Shown piece after piece: positions 9,995 through 21,308 of a stretch of DNA of 64,000 nt. The stretch is from contig NC_041006.1 in NCBI RefSeq assembly GCF_004193775.1, forward strand, positions 23,380,120-23,444,119. Reading direction: 5' to 3'. How positions within the stretch are numbered: position 1 is the stretch's first letter; each line of letters starts with the position of its first letter. The stretch comes from Glycine soja. Its lineage: Eukaryota; Streptophyta; Magnoliopsida; Fabales; Fabaceae. The position numbers and the translations under genes were made by a program. The notes beneath the pieces are model-generated. The model made no database searches and was not told the DNA's origin. It saw only the letters and a program-made list of their open reading frames with translations.

Positions 9995-11130
9995 TTGAAA
10001 GAAGAAGCACAAGGATACATGATCTTTTCTATCTTAGAAGACGGTAGTTCAAGGTTGTTTGTGGATTATCACCAGTTGAACAAGGTTAGAGTTAAGAACA
10101 AGTACCTGTTGCCTAGGATAGCTGACCTTATGGATCAATTGAAAGGTGTTCTAGTCTTTTCAAAGATAGATTTGAGCTCGGGCTATCACCAAATAAGAGT
10201 GAGAGATAATGATATATCTAAGACTGCTTTCCAAACTAGGTATGGACATTATGAGTATGTTTTGATGCCTTTTGAAGTGACAAAATGCTCCAGCTATATT
10301 CATGGATTACATCAATAAGGTCTTTCATCCTTTCTTAGATAAGTTCATTGTCGTGTTTATTGATGACATTCTAATTTATTCTTGTACTTAAGAAGAACAT
10401 GAAAAACACCTAAGGATAGTTTTAGAGCTTTCGAAGGAAAATAAGTTGTATGCTAAGGTGTCTAAGTGTGAATTTTGGTTAAGTGAATTTAAATTTCCAG
10501 GACATGTGATATCTGCTGAAGGGATAGTTGTGGATCCAACAAAAGCGGAAGTTGTGTTGCAAAAGACCTAAGAAAATTACGATTATAAGAGGCTTTATTG
10601 GTTTCACAAAATATTGTAGAAGGTTTATAGAAGGATTCTCGAGGATAGTTTCTCCTTTGACGCGACTAACTCATAAGGATCAACCTTTTATATGGTTAGA
10701 AGAGTGTGAGAAGAGATTCCTAGAGTTAAAGCAAAAATTGACTTCCTCACATGTGTTAGTGTTGCCTGATTCCAATAAGCCTTTCAAGGTTTATTGTGAT
10801 GCTTCACTTAGTGGTTTGGGATGTTTATAGATGCAACATAGGAAAGTAGTGGCTTATGCTTTAAGGAAGTTGAAGGTTCATGAAAGGAATTATCCGATGC
10901 ATGACCACCTAGAGTTCCCTCCAATAGTGTTTGCATTCAAAATATATAGACACTATTTGTATGGAGCAAGGTTTGATCTGTTTAGTGTTCACAAGATTCT
11001 TAAGTATTTGTTTGATCAAAAAGAGTTGAACATGAAACAAAGACGATGGTTAGAGTTTATTAAGGGTTATGATTTTCAATTGATGTATCACCCAGGTAAG
11101 GCTAATGTAGCTATTGATGCTCTTAGTAGG
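9995..11130 (+). pseudogene. Gypsy reverse transcriptase and RNase H remnant
   Basis: RT motifs are visible: [38 protein letters not shown], then a frameshift near 10280, and FIDDILIYS around 10355 with the catalytic Asp pair kept. A further stop follows, then the connection (TKYCRRFIEGFS) and RNase H (YCDASLSGLGC, then a stop at 10828, then VVAYALRKL and YHPGKANVAIDALSR). The RT N-terminal ~100 residues are absent. The product cannot be made. Confidence 0.84.
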
Positions 11131-12327
11131 AAGATGATTCATATGTCTAGTTTGATGGTCAAGGAGCTAGAATTAATAGAGAAATTTAGAGATTTGAATC
11201 TATATGTAATCAGAGGATCCAATTGTCTTAGATGTGGCATGATTAAAGTGAATAACAATTTTCTAGATATGATTAAGGAGAAACAATTGTTAGATCATCA
11301 TCTTTGTAGGAATGTATACACACCTAAGGGTCAAGAGTTGGAGAAGATGATTCTAAATGAAGGTGATAAGAGTAAGTTAAGTTTACATCCGAGTATGGAA
11401 AATATTTATCAAGATATTAAGAGAGACATAGTTGAGTATGTTGCTTCTTGTCTGACTCGTTAGAAAGCAAAAGTAGAACATATGAGGCCAGGAGGTATGT
11501 TACAACCATTAGAAGTTCCCAAATGGAAATGGGAAAGTATCTCCATGGACTTTGTAGTTAGGTTACCTAAGACAACAAGGAACTTTGATGCTATATTGGT
11601 TATTGTTGATAGGTTGACTGAATGTGTTCATTTTATTCCTATTAACATTGAGTATTCTTTAAAAAGGATGACTTAGTTGTATATAAGAGAGATAGTGAGG
11701 TTGCATGGTATTCCATCTAGTATTATATCAGATAGAAACCTGAGGCTTACGTCTAGGTTTTGGAAAATTTTATATGAAGCTTTAGGAATAAAGTTAAGGT
11801 TAAGTTTTGCTTATCATTCTCAAATAGATGGGCAACCTGAGAGGACGGTACAAAGTTTGGAAGATCATTTAAGGGATTGTGTGTTAGATCATTTGGATTG
11901 CTAGGATGAAGTTTTGCCTTTAGTGGAATTCACCTACAACAATAGTTACTATGCCAGTATTAGTATGGCCCCTTTTGAGGCTTTGTATGGAATAAGCTGT
12001 CAGACGTCATTGTGTCGGTATCAGGTGGACCAGAGTTAGTATAATGGACTATAGAAAAGGTTAAAAGGATTCAAGAGAATATAAGGATTTCTTAGAGGAG
12101 AAAAAAGTCTTATACTGATCGACATAGACAACCCCTTGAGTTTGAAGAAGGTGATCATGTTTTATTGAGAGTCACACCTATGACTAGGGTAGGCAGAATA
12201 ATAAAATCAAGAAAACTTAGTCCTAAATTTCTTGGACCTTATCAGATTCTATGTCATGTAGGACCTATTGCTTATCAAATTGATTTTCCTTCTTACTTTT
12301 CCAATATTAATGATGTTTTTTGTTTGA
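11131..12327 (+). pseudogene. Gypsy integrase remnant
   Basis: After a degraded zinc-binding region, the catalytic core reads WKWESISMDFVVRLP (first Asp), then a stop at 11674, SIISDRN (second Asp) and IDGQPERTVQSLEDHLRDCV (Glu), another stop at 11902, and EFTYNNSYYASISMAPFEALYG. A frameshifted C-terminal part (12165 on) ends at NDVF, where unrelated sequence begins. Any chromodomain is missing. All three DDE residues can be seen, but at least three stops and a frameshift separate them. Confidence 0.83.
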
Positions 12328-12420
12328 CGACCGACAAGTGCACCAAATCGCGCAAATAGTATAAAATGGTAAGTGAATACCGAGTATCGAACTCTCGGGG
12401 AACTTGTTTTACTTGGTAAA
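12328..12420 (+). repeat. Fragment of an older LTR-like sequence, left side of the copia target
   Basis: These 93 bp join the gypsy integrase remnant to the copia array. They continue at 29428 on the other side of the array, since GTAAA at 12416-12420 is repeated at 29423-29427. The parent family is not identified. Confidence 0.55.
12416..12420. repeat. Target site duplication GTAAA (left copy)
   Basis: GTAAA directly precedes the first TGTTAGACAAG of the copia array and also directly follows the last LTR at 29423-29427. Five bases is the usual Ty1/copia duplication, so the whole 12421-29422 complex descends from one outer insertion. Confidence 0.85.
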
Positions 12421-12714
12421 TGTTAGACAAGTGGCCTCAGATATCTTAAGAAGGGGGGGGTTGAATTAAGATATTCCAAACTACTTCCCCAATTAAAAAT
12501 CTATTTCACTTTTTATTCAAGTTATAAATTCCCTTAATAATGAACTTCTTAAATATTGATTCAAATAAAACAATTTGAATATGAATATAAAGCAATAATA
12601 AACAAAGGAGATTAAGGGAAGAAAAAGTGCAAACTCAGATTTATACTGGTTCGGCCACACCCTTGTGCCTACGTCCAGTCCCCAAGCAACCCGCTTGAGA
12701 GTTCCACTATCTTG
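12421..12714 (-). repeat. Partial copia LTR (first 294 bp in plus order)
   Basis: It shares marker differences with the rightmost LTR, not with its neighbour: AATAATGAACTTC instead of AATGACAATCTTC, and AATAAACAAAGG instead of AATAAATAAAGG. It stops after ACTATCTTG, where the full LTR at 12715 starts. It therefore looks like the broken left LTR of the outer element whose right LTR is 28356-29422. Confidence 0.85.
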
Positions 12715-13802
12715 TGTTAGACAAGTGGCCTCAGATATCTTAAGAAGGGGGGTTGAATTAAGATATTCCAAACTACTTCCCCAATTAAAAATCTATTTCA
12801 CTTTTTATTCAAGTTATGAATTCCCTTAATGACAATCTTCTTAAATATTGATTCAAATAAAACAATTTGAATATGAATATAAAGCAATAATAAATAAAGG
12901 AGATTAAGGGAAGAGAAAGTGCAAACTCAGATTTATACTGGTTCGGCCACACCCTTGTGCCTACGTCCAGTCCCCAAGCAACCCGCTTGAGAGTTCCACT
13001 AACTTGTAAATTCCTTTTACAAGTGCTAAACACACAAGGACAATCCTTCCTTTGTGTTTAGAATTCCTTTACAACAAGAGATTCACAGTCTCTTAATCCC
13101 TTAGAGAATGAGGAGAAGAAGAAGAATAAATCTCTCTAGAAAGAGATGGATTTTACAGATTGAGTACTCAAATAATTCCTTAATGAATTGCAATTGAATT
13201 GGCCAAGGAATTCTTAAGAGGAGAAAATGATTTTGCTCTTTGAGAGGATAAACACTTGTTGTTCTGAAAAACTCTGAGCAAATTCGTGTTTAAGTCACAT
13301 ATATATAGACCATTGGTGGTCATGAATAAAGCCTTTGAAAAGTTGTGACTCTTAGAATTATTTTTCTGAAAATCTTGTCTGGTAATCGATTACAGTAATT
13401 GTGTAATCGATTACAGCTTTTAAAATTTGAATTAAAACGTTTACTAACTGCTGGTAATCGATTACCAAAATTGTGTAATCGATTACACAGTCTAAAATTT
13501 CGAATTCAAATTTTAGTAGCTGTTATAAAATTTATTTGGCCACTGGTAATCGATTACATCCTTTGGTAATCGATTACCAGAGAGTAAAACCTTTGTAAAA
13601 CACTTTTTAATTTAAATTACTTGGCCAAACCTTTTGATAATTCAATTAGGAATTCCCTTCCTAATATACTAGTGATCATCTTGATGCTGTGACTTGTAAT
13701 CTTGAAGTATTGTCTTGAATTTAATCTTGAAAAGCCCATTTACATTAATTGCATCATATCATCATGATCATCATCAAAACATCAAAAGCAATTGCATCTA
13801 CA
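12715..13802 (-). repeat. Copia LTR 1 (3' LTR of internal region 1), 1088 bp
   Basis: In plus order it starts TGTTAGACAAG and ends GCATCTACA; on the minus strand it starts TGTAGATGC and ends CTTGTCTAACA. It has the same length as the middle LTR and shares its marker bases, including a ~25-bp segment near 13355 that the right LTR lacks. It is preceded on the internal side by a purine tract at 13803-13816. Confidence 0.92.
13300..13576 (-). promoter_or_regulatory. Copia LTR 1 promoter: TATA box and six TAATCGATTA palindromes
   Basis: A TATATATA box lies at 13300-13307 on the minus strand. Upstream of it, TAATCGATTA begins at 13383, 13404, 13455, 13476, 13547 and 13567. These are three pairs with start-to-start spacing 21, 21 and 20. 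Palindrome-rich control regions have been described for maize Sirevirus LTRs (recall), which supports an LTR regulatory role. Confidence 0.7.
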
Positions 13803-14273
13803 ATCTCCCCCTTTTTGATGATGACAATACAATACCTGAAATCAAGATTCAAGCAAGCAACAAACAATTGTATATAGATAAAATGTGCGTTTACTCCCCC
13901 TATATTTCGGAATTTATGATCACTTGATTTCTAAGGTTGTTAAGCTTTTTCTACAACCAACCTTTTCTCCCCCTTTGGCAACATCAAAAAGCCAAAGAAC
14001 TAGGGAATCAACACAGATATAACAATGGAGTAGAAAGATATAAAGATCAGAGTATAAAGCATAACCATCCAAACTCACAAACACGAAATAATCAATCCAG
14101 AATCCAAATAACTCAAAATGTCAACAACCACACAATGTCAAAGAATAAAAAGTCTGAAATCTTAATACCACAAGATAAATAAGCAAAGTACTTAACGTAA
14201 TAATTGAAACTCTAAGAAACTTAACCAGCCAAAATACACGGCTTATTAAAGACTTATAATCAGAAACTAAAAT
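13803..14273 (-). other. Copia 3' untranslated region with polypurine tracts, internal region 1
   Basis: No gene was seen. Directly beside the LTR the minus strand reads AAAAAGGGGGAGAT (13816-13803), the primary polypurine tract. Similar tracts GGGGGAG near 13888 and AAAGGGGGAGAAAAGG at 13976-13961 lie further in. Multiple purine tracts are a known Sirevirus trait (recall). Confidence 0.72.
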
Positions 14274-15410
14274 CTAAGAAGACGGTGGTGGTGGTGGAAG
14301 ATCGAAACTCTGACGAATGTATCCGACATCCTCTTCAAGCTGTGTGAGGCAAATGTCCATACCGGCAAAGCGTGTATCTAACGAGTCGAAGCGGTCACCA
14401 ACATAAGAACGAAGACCCCGTAATTCGGAGAGGACTTCATTCATGAGTGCGGAATCTTCACGTTGAGGAGGAGGTGAAGGAGTACGTTCATCTTGAGGAG
14501 AGAGTGCATCCTTCTTCAGCCATTGACCATTCCGATCTTTACGGTACCCAAAGGAGGTCACTGCACCAGCACCAATTGCAAAGGAGTGCTTGACTTGAAC
14601 AAAGGGTTCATCATCAAGCGGAATTTGAAAATGACGCAAAAACAAAGTAATCAAATATGGATAAGGAAGAGGTGCATTAGCCCGTAATGCCTTATGCATT
14701 CGGTACCGAACCAAATGGGCCCAATCGATCTGACGACCGGTAAGAAAAGCCCACATAAGAATCAAATCCTTCTCAGAGGCTTGTGCTAAATTTGAAGACC
14801 GAGGAAGCAAAATCCTAACAATGATATAGTGCATGATGCGATTATCAAATGTTAATGGCCCGGCCAGCAATCTACCGGTCATTTCAGCTTGATCATTGCA
14901 GACCATGCGACGAGCATCATGACTCGAATAATCGAATTTCCAGTCATCAACAATGGTGTCGTCAAAAGGTGCACCTTGACTGGGTAAATGAGTCAAAGAA
15001 AAGAATAGTGACTGATCAATGACCATCGAAATACCATGCACCTCAGAAATAATAATGCCATCCTGAATTTTTAAATTGCAGTAGAAGACCTTTACAAGTT
15101 CAGGATAATATGGCAATTTTAATGACATGAAATCAACAAGACCAGAATTTTGAAACACTTGATAGCAATCAGACGTTTCATCATTAAAGAATTCTATGTC
15201 CAGGTACTTAGGGTCTAAGATTATTCTAGAAGAAAACTGAGAAAGGTACCGTAGACGCTGATCATCGGATGAAAACAATGTTGATGATCTTGGAGATGTC
15301 AAGGAAGGATGAATAGGTGCTGTGGGTGCTCCGGATGGGCCGTGGCGGCGATGGGCAGCGGCGACGGCGGTGGAGGATGATCCCTTTCTCTTCTTTGATG
15401 GATCTGCCAT
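14274..15410 (-). CDS. Third ORF of the copia element, copy 1 (378 aa, intact)
   Basis: ATG at 15410 (MADPSKKRKGSS). The frame is open further upstream but with no ATG, and copy 2 starts at the same codon. Residues 4-9 (SKKRKG) look like a nuclear localisation signal. A Ser/His/Pro-rich stretch leads to a globular region (~50-285; FFNDETSDCYQVF, LKLPYYPELVKVFYCNL, WAHLVRYRMHKAL), then a Pro-rich linker, a heptad coiled coil (~325-365; LRGLRSYVGDRFDSLDTRFA) and a Pro-rich tail. The globular part resembles the family annotated as putative plant transposon protein (recall). No membrane segment was seen, so it is not a typical env. It lies between pol and the 3' LTR with its own TATA box at 15591. 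Function unknown. Confidence 0.85.
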   Translation of the reverse strand: MADPSKKRKGSSSTAVAAAHRRHGPSGAPTAPIHPSLTSPRSSTLFSSDDQRLRYLSQFSSRIILDPKYLDIEFFNDETSDCYQVFQNSGLVDFMSLKLPYYPELVKVFYCNLKIQDGIIISEVHGISMVIDQSLFFSLTHLPSQGAPFDDTIVDDWKFDYSSHDARRMVCNDQAEMTGRLLAGPLTFDNRIMHYIIVRILLPRSSNLAQASEKDLILMWAFLTGRQIDWAHLVRYRMHKALRANAPLPYPYLITLFLRHFQIPLDDEPFVQVKHSFAIGAGAVTSFGYRKDRNGQWLKKDALSPQDERTPSPPPQREDSALMNEVLSELRGLRSYVGDRFDSLDTRFAGMDICLTQLEEDVGYIRQSFDLPPPPPSS

Positions 15411-15590
15411 TTGATGAAGTTTATATGGATTTTGATCGGTGGAAGTGAAAGAGGAGTGAAAAAGAGGAAGATTGGGCTTTACGGGACGTGATTTGGGGAA
15501 GAATTGAGTGAGATTCAAAGATTTGAAGTTTTAGGTATGGAGGAAAACGCGGAGGAGGCTTTGGCTGCGCAGCAGCTCTGATTTCGTGAG

Positions 15591-15743
15591 TATTTATAGA
15601 AGATGACGTATTGTAATCGATTACAGATATTGGTAATCAATTACATGACCAATAAGCTTACTGGTAATCGATTACAGGATGTTGTAATCGATTACAGGCT
15701 GCCTGTTCATGTGTAATCGATTACACTGGATGGTAATCGATTA
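15591..15743 (-). promoter_or_regulatory. Internal promoter of third ORF copy 1: TATA box and six palindromes
   Basis: Minus-strand TCTATAAATA (15600-15591) lies ~180 bp before the ATG at 15410. Starting 15 bp upstream of it are TAATCGATTA sites at 15614, 15665, 15685, 15714 and 15734, and a one-base variant (TAATCAATTA) at 15634. They form three pairs, each 20 bp apart. The 225 bp between this block and the pol stop (15744-15968) show nothing else. Confidence 0.65.
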
Positions 15744-15968
15744 CCAGAGCCTATCCTAGGCTAGTTTCTTAAGAGAATATCTATGTTTATGCTAAAATAC
15801 ATTCTATATGATAAATTTTCACTACTAATACACTAAATTCAATCATTCAATTATCATATACACAATAAATCATAAATTCTATCATAAAAACAAGAATTCA
15901 ACCAAGATCAAACAAACAAAATAATCTACAAACAATAAATAAGAGTAAATCAATCAATCAACCAATCC

Positions 15969-18044
15969 CTATTTTTCTAAATCTCTTACATCTAAGAGAC
16001 CTAATTCTCTTCTAATAGAGAAGAACACTTCCTTGGGGAGAGGTTTAGTGAAAATATCAGCAAGTTGATTCTTAGTATCAACAAATTCTAATACACAATC
16101 TCCCTTTAGGACATGATCTCTAAGAAAGTGGTGTCTAATCTCTATATGTTTAGTTCTAGAATGTTGAACTGGATTTTTGGATAGATTTACGGCACTAGTA
16201 TTATCACACTTAATAGGTATGCGATCAAGAATGATGCCATAGTCAGATAATTGTTGCTTCATCCATAAAATCTGTGCACAACAACTACCGGCAGAGATAT
16301 ATTCCGCTTCAGCAGTAGATAAAGCAACACTATTTTGTTTCTGACTATGCCATGACACAAGAGCCGATCCAATGAATTGACAAGTTCCACTTGTACTTTT
16401 TCTATCAGTTTTAGATCCGGCAAAATCAGAATCAGAATATCCTATTAAGTTACATGTTGAATTCTTAGGATACCATAATCCTAAATTGGTTGTCCCTAAT
16501 AGATATCTCATGATTCTCTTTACTGCACTTAAATGTGATTGTTTGGGGTTGGATTGAAACCTAGCACACATGCATACACTAAACATAATATCAGGTCTAC
16601 TAGCAGATAAATAAAAAAGAGATCCGATCATACCTCGATATTGTTTTATGTCTATAGATTGACCAGATTCATCTTTATCTAAGTAACAACTAGTGCTCAT
16701 AGGTGTGGACATGTGTTTTGCACTATCCATCCCAAATATTTTGATTAATTCCTTACAGTACTTGGATTGATTGATGAATATACCTTCTTGAGTTTGCTTG
16801 ATTTGTAATCCCAGAAAGTACTTTAGTTCTCCCATCATTGACATTTCAAATTCACTTTGCATATCATGGGAAAACTCCTTGCACAATGAATCATTAGTGG
16901 ATCCAAAAATTATATCATCAACATATATTTGAACCAACAAAATATCATTATTCTTTCTCTTTATGAACAATGTGGTATCCACTTTACCTCTAGAGAAATC
17001 TTTTTCTAGAAGAAAATTGCTTAAGCGTTCATACCACGCCCTAGGGGCTTGTTTCAAACCATAAAGAGCCTTTTGTAATTTATAAACATGGTTTGGTTTA
17101 TCAGGAATTTCAAAACCAGGGGGTTGTTCAACATATACCTCTTCTTGAATTAAAACATTTAGAAAGGCACTCTTAACATCCATTTGATAAAGTTTAAAAT
17201 CCATTATGGATGCATATGCCAAAAGCATTCTAATGGCTTCTAATCTTGCAACAGAAGCATATGTTTCTTCATAGTCTATTCCTTCTTCTTGATTATGCCC
17301 TTTTGCTACTAACCTGGCTTTATTTCTAATAATTATACCATGTTCATCTAATTTATTTCTAAAAACCCATTTTGTTCCTATGACAGGATAATTTTCAGGT
17401 TTTTCTACTAATTTCCACACATTGTTTCTTTCAAATTGGTTCAGTTCTTCTTGCATGGCAATGATCCAGTTATCATCTACTATGGCTTCTTTTATATTTT
17501 TAGGTTCAATCATAGATACAAAAGCCATATTATTGCATAAATCTTTAAGAGAATGTCTAGTTGTTACCCCTTTTGAGATATCACCAATAATGTTGTCGAG
17601 GGGATGATCTCTTGAAGCTTTCCATTCTCTTGGAAGTTCATCATTGGATTTGACTTCTTCTGGAGGATCTTCATTGTTTCCTTTATCATTTCCCTTGGAA
17701 TCTTGTTCATCAATATTCATATGTTCTAAAGAATCTGCAATATCATCTAGCATATTCTTTCTTGACAAGATAGCATTAGATTCATCAAAGGTAACATGAA
17801 TGGATTCCTCGATATTCATAGTTCTTTTATTATATATCCTATATGCTTTGCTTTGTAATGAATATCCAAGAAAAATACCTTCATCAGATTTTGCATCAAA
17901 TTTTCCTAGATTATCTTTTCCATTATTGAGCACAAAGCATTTACAACCAAAAACATGTAGATGAGAAATATTAGGTTTTCTACCATTAAATAACTCATAT
18001 GGGGTTTTCTTTAAAATAGGTCATATTAAGGCCCTATTCATGAT
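15969..18044 (-). pseudogene. Copia pol, copy 1: integrase C-terminus, reverse transcriptase, RNase H
   Basis: The main open stretch begins at 17933, with no true ATG. It carries the integrase end ([16 protein letters not shown]), an acidic linker, and RT with [46 protein letters not shown] and an intact YVDDIIFGS box. RNase H follows, with GYSDSDFAGSKTDRKSTSG, STAEAEYISA and ADIFTKPLPK, ending at 15969. Between 18044 and 17933 two stops cut the frame: the TAA at 18045-18047 (TAC in copy 2) and a TGA near 18017 (AGA in copy 2). RT and RNase H look catalytically complete but are cut off from gag. Confidence 0.9.
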
Positions 18045-20168
18045 TTAACATGCAGTATTGACCGCTTCAGCCCAAAAATACTTTGGAAGAAAAGTATCAT
18101 TTAATAAAGTTCTTGCAATTTCTTCCAATGACCTATTTTTCCTCTCAACAACTCCATTTTGTGTAGGGGTTCTTGGTGCAGAAAAATTATGTTCAATACC
18201 ATGTTCATCACAAAATAATTCAAAATCTTTATTTTCAAATTCACCCCCATGATAACTTCTAATGGATGCAATCTTGCGATTTTTCTTGTTTTGTATGACT
18301 TTAGCAAGTTTTCTAAATGCTTGGAATGAATCACTTTTATGTGTAATAAATAATGTCCAAGTATATCTAGAGAAATCATCAACTATAACTAGAGCATAGT
18401 AATTTCCTCCAAAACTCATGGTTCTAGATGGACCAAATAAATCCATATGCAATAATTGTAAGGGGTGAGTGGTTGAAACAACATTTTTAGGTTTGAATGA
18501 GACTCTTGTTTGTTTGCCCTTTTGACATGCATCACATAGTTTATCTTTTTCAAATTTCAATTTAGGCAAACCAACTACTAAATCTTTTGAAATTAATTTA
18601 TTTAAGTGATCCATGTTTATGTGAGCAATTCTTTTATGCCATAACCATGGATCTTCATCTTTACTAAGAAAGCAATGATTATTTTCTTGTTTTATGCTTA
18701 AGTCTATCATGTAAACATTATTGACTCTATGTCCTACATGCTTTATATTAATGTCATGCTTATGTTCTACAAGACATTTCTGAGAATCAAATGATACTAG
18801 ATAGCCTTTGTCGCATAGTTGACTAACGCTAAGCAGGCTATGCTTAAGTCCTTCAACAAGTAGAACATTTTCAATGGAGTTTGAAGAATTTGTACCTATT
18901 TTACCCACTCCAAGGATTCTACCTTTGTTGTTGTCACCATATGTTACATGCCCGCTTTTCTTTGGAGAGATATGTGTAAAATTTAATGCATCTCCAGTCA
19001 TATGTTTTGACCATCCGCTATCTATGTACCACTTCTTTCTCAAAGATACCTCTTCATCACTTTCATAACTTTTAGCCATAAGGCAGAGATTTATCTCTTC
19101 ATTTTCAGAATCTTCAAAAGATTCCATATCATTGTCATCCCATGTGATGTATGCTTTCTTCAGTTTCTTTTCACTATGATTTTTCTTTTCAGATTTTTCC
19201 ATCTTTTTCTTGAAGATGGGACAATCAACCCTCAGATGTCCAGGTTGATTGCATTCAAAGCATTTTAGAGTAGAGGATGAATTTTTTGTCCTTCTCTTTG
19301 ATTTAAAATTGGGTCGCCTCTGATTTCCTCTTACTTTAATAAACTTGTTGAATCTTCTTACAAAGAGACTTAGATCATCATCATCATCTAGATCATTATC
19401 CTGATCACTTTCTTCTTGAATTGAAGATGATGCTTTAAGAGCAATTCCTTTCTTTTTCTTGTCATTTTCTTCATGTTGGTGTAATCTCAATAATTCCATC
19501 TCGTGTTCCTGCAACTTTCCAAATAGAGTGGCAAGGGACATGTTAGACAAATCTCTTGATTCAGAAATAGTCGTTACTTTGGGTTGCCATTCTCTACTTA
19601 AACATCTTAACACCTTGTTTATGAGATCCTCATTTTGAAATTCTTTTCCTAAGGCTGCTAGATGATTTACTATATGTGTAAATCTCTTTTGCATGCTTTG
19701 AATATTTTCATTTGCATTCATTCTAAATAATTCATACTCATGAGTTAGTGCATTTATCCTAGATCTTTTAACATCTGTAGTTCCTTCATGTGTTAATCGA
19801 AGAGTGTCCCACATTTCCTTAGCACTCTTACAATTTGAAACCCTGAAATATTCATCCATTCTCAGGGCAGATGTTATTATGTTTTTGGCTTTTAAATTGT
19901 ATTGTACTCGTTTTCTATCCTCTTCAGACCATCTATCTCTAGGTTTTTCTATAGTTATGCTTTCACTTGATGAACTACCATCTATTGAAACTCTTTCTAC
20001 TGTGGTGGGTATATAAGGCCCTATTTCTATGGCTTCCCAAATATTTAGATCTATTGCCTCAATAAAAATTTGCATTCGGGTTTTCCAGTAGTGGTAACCC
20101 TCTCCATTAAAGATTGGAGGTCTATTGATAGAATTCCCTTCTGGAAATAAGGAATTTGCTGAGGCCAT
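18045..20168 (-). pseudogene. Copia gag, protease and integrase, copy 1
   Basis: ATG at 20168 (MASANSLF), 36 bp inside the PBS. Gag (UBN2-type, ~1-330) contains FNGEGYHYWKTRMQIFIEA and the knuckle CFECNQPGHLRVDC. Relative to copy 2, 623 bp with a second knuckle are deleted in frame. Protease has WYIDSG, but with Trp where copy 2 has Cys (GCSKHM). Integrase has HKRIAH and CDAC zinc ligands and the first Asp (HMDLFG). The second catalytic Asp is Tyr here (RSYHGGEFEN, against RSDHGG in copy 2), and Glu is present (NGVVERKN). The frame ends at a premature TAA at 18045. Confidence 0.9.
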
Positions 20169-20206
20169 CTTTTTCTTGAAGCTTCTAAACTTTATACAAG
20201 AATGAA

Positions 20207-20218
20207 GCTCTGATACCA
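20207..20218 (-). promoter_or_regulatory. Copia primer binding site, internal region 1
   Basis: Minus strand TGGTATCAGAGC, the common plant initiator-Met tRNA complement, two bases inside the LTR at 20221. Confidence 0.93.
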
Positions 20219-20220
20219 CT

Positions 20221-21308
20221 TGTTAGACAAGTGGCCTCAGATATCTTAAGAAGGGGGGTTGAATTAAGATATTCCAAACTACTTCCCCAATTAAAAATCT
20301 ATTTCACTTTTTATTCAAGTTATGAATTCCCTTAATGACAATCTTCTTAAATATTGATTCAAATAAAACAATTTGAATATGAATATAAAGCAATAATAAA
20401 TAAAAGAGATTAAGGGAAGAGAAAGTGCAAACTCAGATTTATACTGGTTCGGCCACACCCTTGTGCCTACGTCCAGTCCCCAAGCAACCCGCTTGAGAGT
20501 TCCACTATCTTGTAAATTCCTTTTACAAGTTCTAAACACACAAGGACAATCCTTCCTTTGTATTTAGAATTCCTTTACAACAAGAGACTCACAGTCTCTT
20601 AATCCCTTAGAGAATGAGGAGAAGAAGAAGAATAAATCTCTCTAGAAAGAGATGGATTTTATAGATTGAGTACTCAAATAATTCCTTAATGAATTGCAAT
20701 TGAATTGGCCAAGGAATTCTTAAGAGGATAAAATGATTTTGCTCTTTGAGAGGATAAACAATTGTTGTTCTGAAAAACTCTGAGCAAATTCGTGTTTAAG
20801 TCACATATATATAGATCATTGGTGGTCATGAATAAAGCCTTTGAAAAGTTGTGACTCTTAGAATTATTTTTCTGAAAATCTTGTCTAGTAATCGATTACA
20901 GTAATTGTGTAATCGATTACAGCTTTTAAAATTTGAATTAAAACGTTTACTAACTGCTGGTAATCGATTACCAAAATTGTGTAATCGATTACACAGTCTA
21001 AAATTTCAAATTCAAATTTTAGTAGCTGTTATAAAATATATTTGGCCACTGGTAATCGATTACATCCTTTGGTAATCGATTACCAGAGAGTAAAACCTTT
21101 GTAAAACACTTTTTAATTTAAATTACTTGGCCAAACCTTTTGCTAATTCAATTAGGAATTCCCTTCCTAATATACTAGTGATCATCTTGATGCTGTGACT
21201 TGTAATCTTGAAGTATTGTCTTGAATTTAATCTTGAAAAGCCCATTTACATTAATTGCATCATATCATCATGATCATCATCAAAACATCAAAAGCAATTG
21301 CATCTACA
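20221..21308 (-). repeat. Copia LTR 2, shared middle LTR, 1088 bp
   Basis: It is the 5' LTR for internal region 1 (PBS at 20207-20218) and the 3' LTR for internal region 2 (purine tract at 21309-21322). It shares length and marker bases with LTR 1 and differs from LTR 3 at many positions. One LTR serving two internal regions points to recombination, not two independent insertions. Confidence 0.92.
20806..21082 (-). promoter_or_regulatory. Copia LTR 2 promoter: TATA box and six palindromes
   Basis: TATATATA at 20806-20813. TAATCGATTA begins at 20889, 20910, 20962, 20983, 21053 and 21073, giving pairs with spacing 21, 21 and 20. Confidence 0.68.

Larger units (their letters stand above)
9412..12327 (+). 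mobile_element. Decayed Ty3/gypsy (chromovirus-like) element, internal pol part
   Basis: Plus-strand pol in the order zinc knuckle, protease, RT, RNase H, integrase, with many stops, frameshifts and at least one large deletion. The left part was displaced beyond the window by the Ogre insertion. At 12327 the sequence changes abruptly inside the region that normally leads into the C-terminal integrase/chromodomain. The element is clearly older than the Ogre and copia insertions. Integrase and RT wording looks closest to the Tekay/Del chromoviruses, from recall only. Confidence 0.8.

Noticed and set aside
12710..12714. TCTTG before LTR 1 as a second intact target duplication
   Set aside because: No matching TCTTG follows LTR 2 at 21309; only the outer GTAAA pair is supported.
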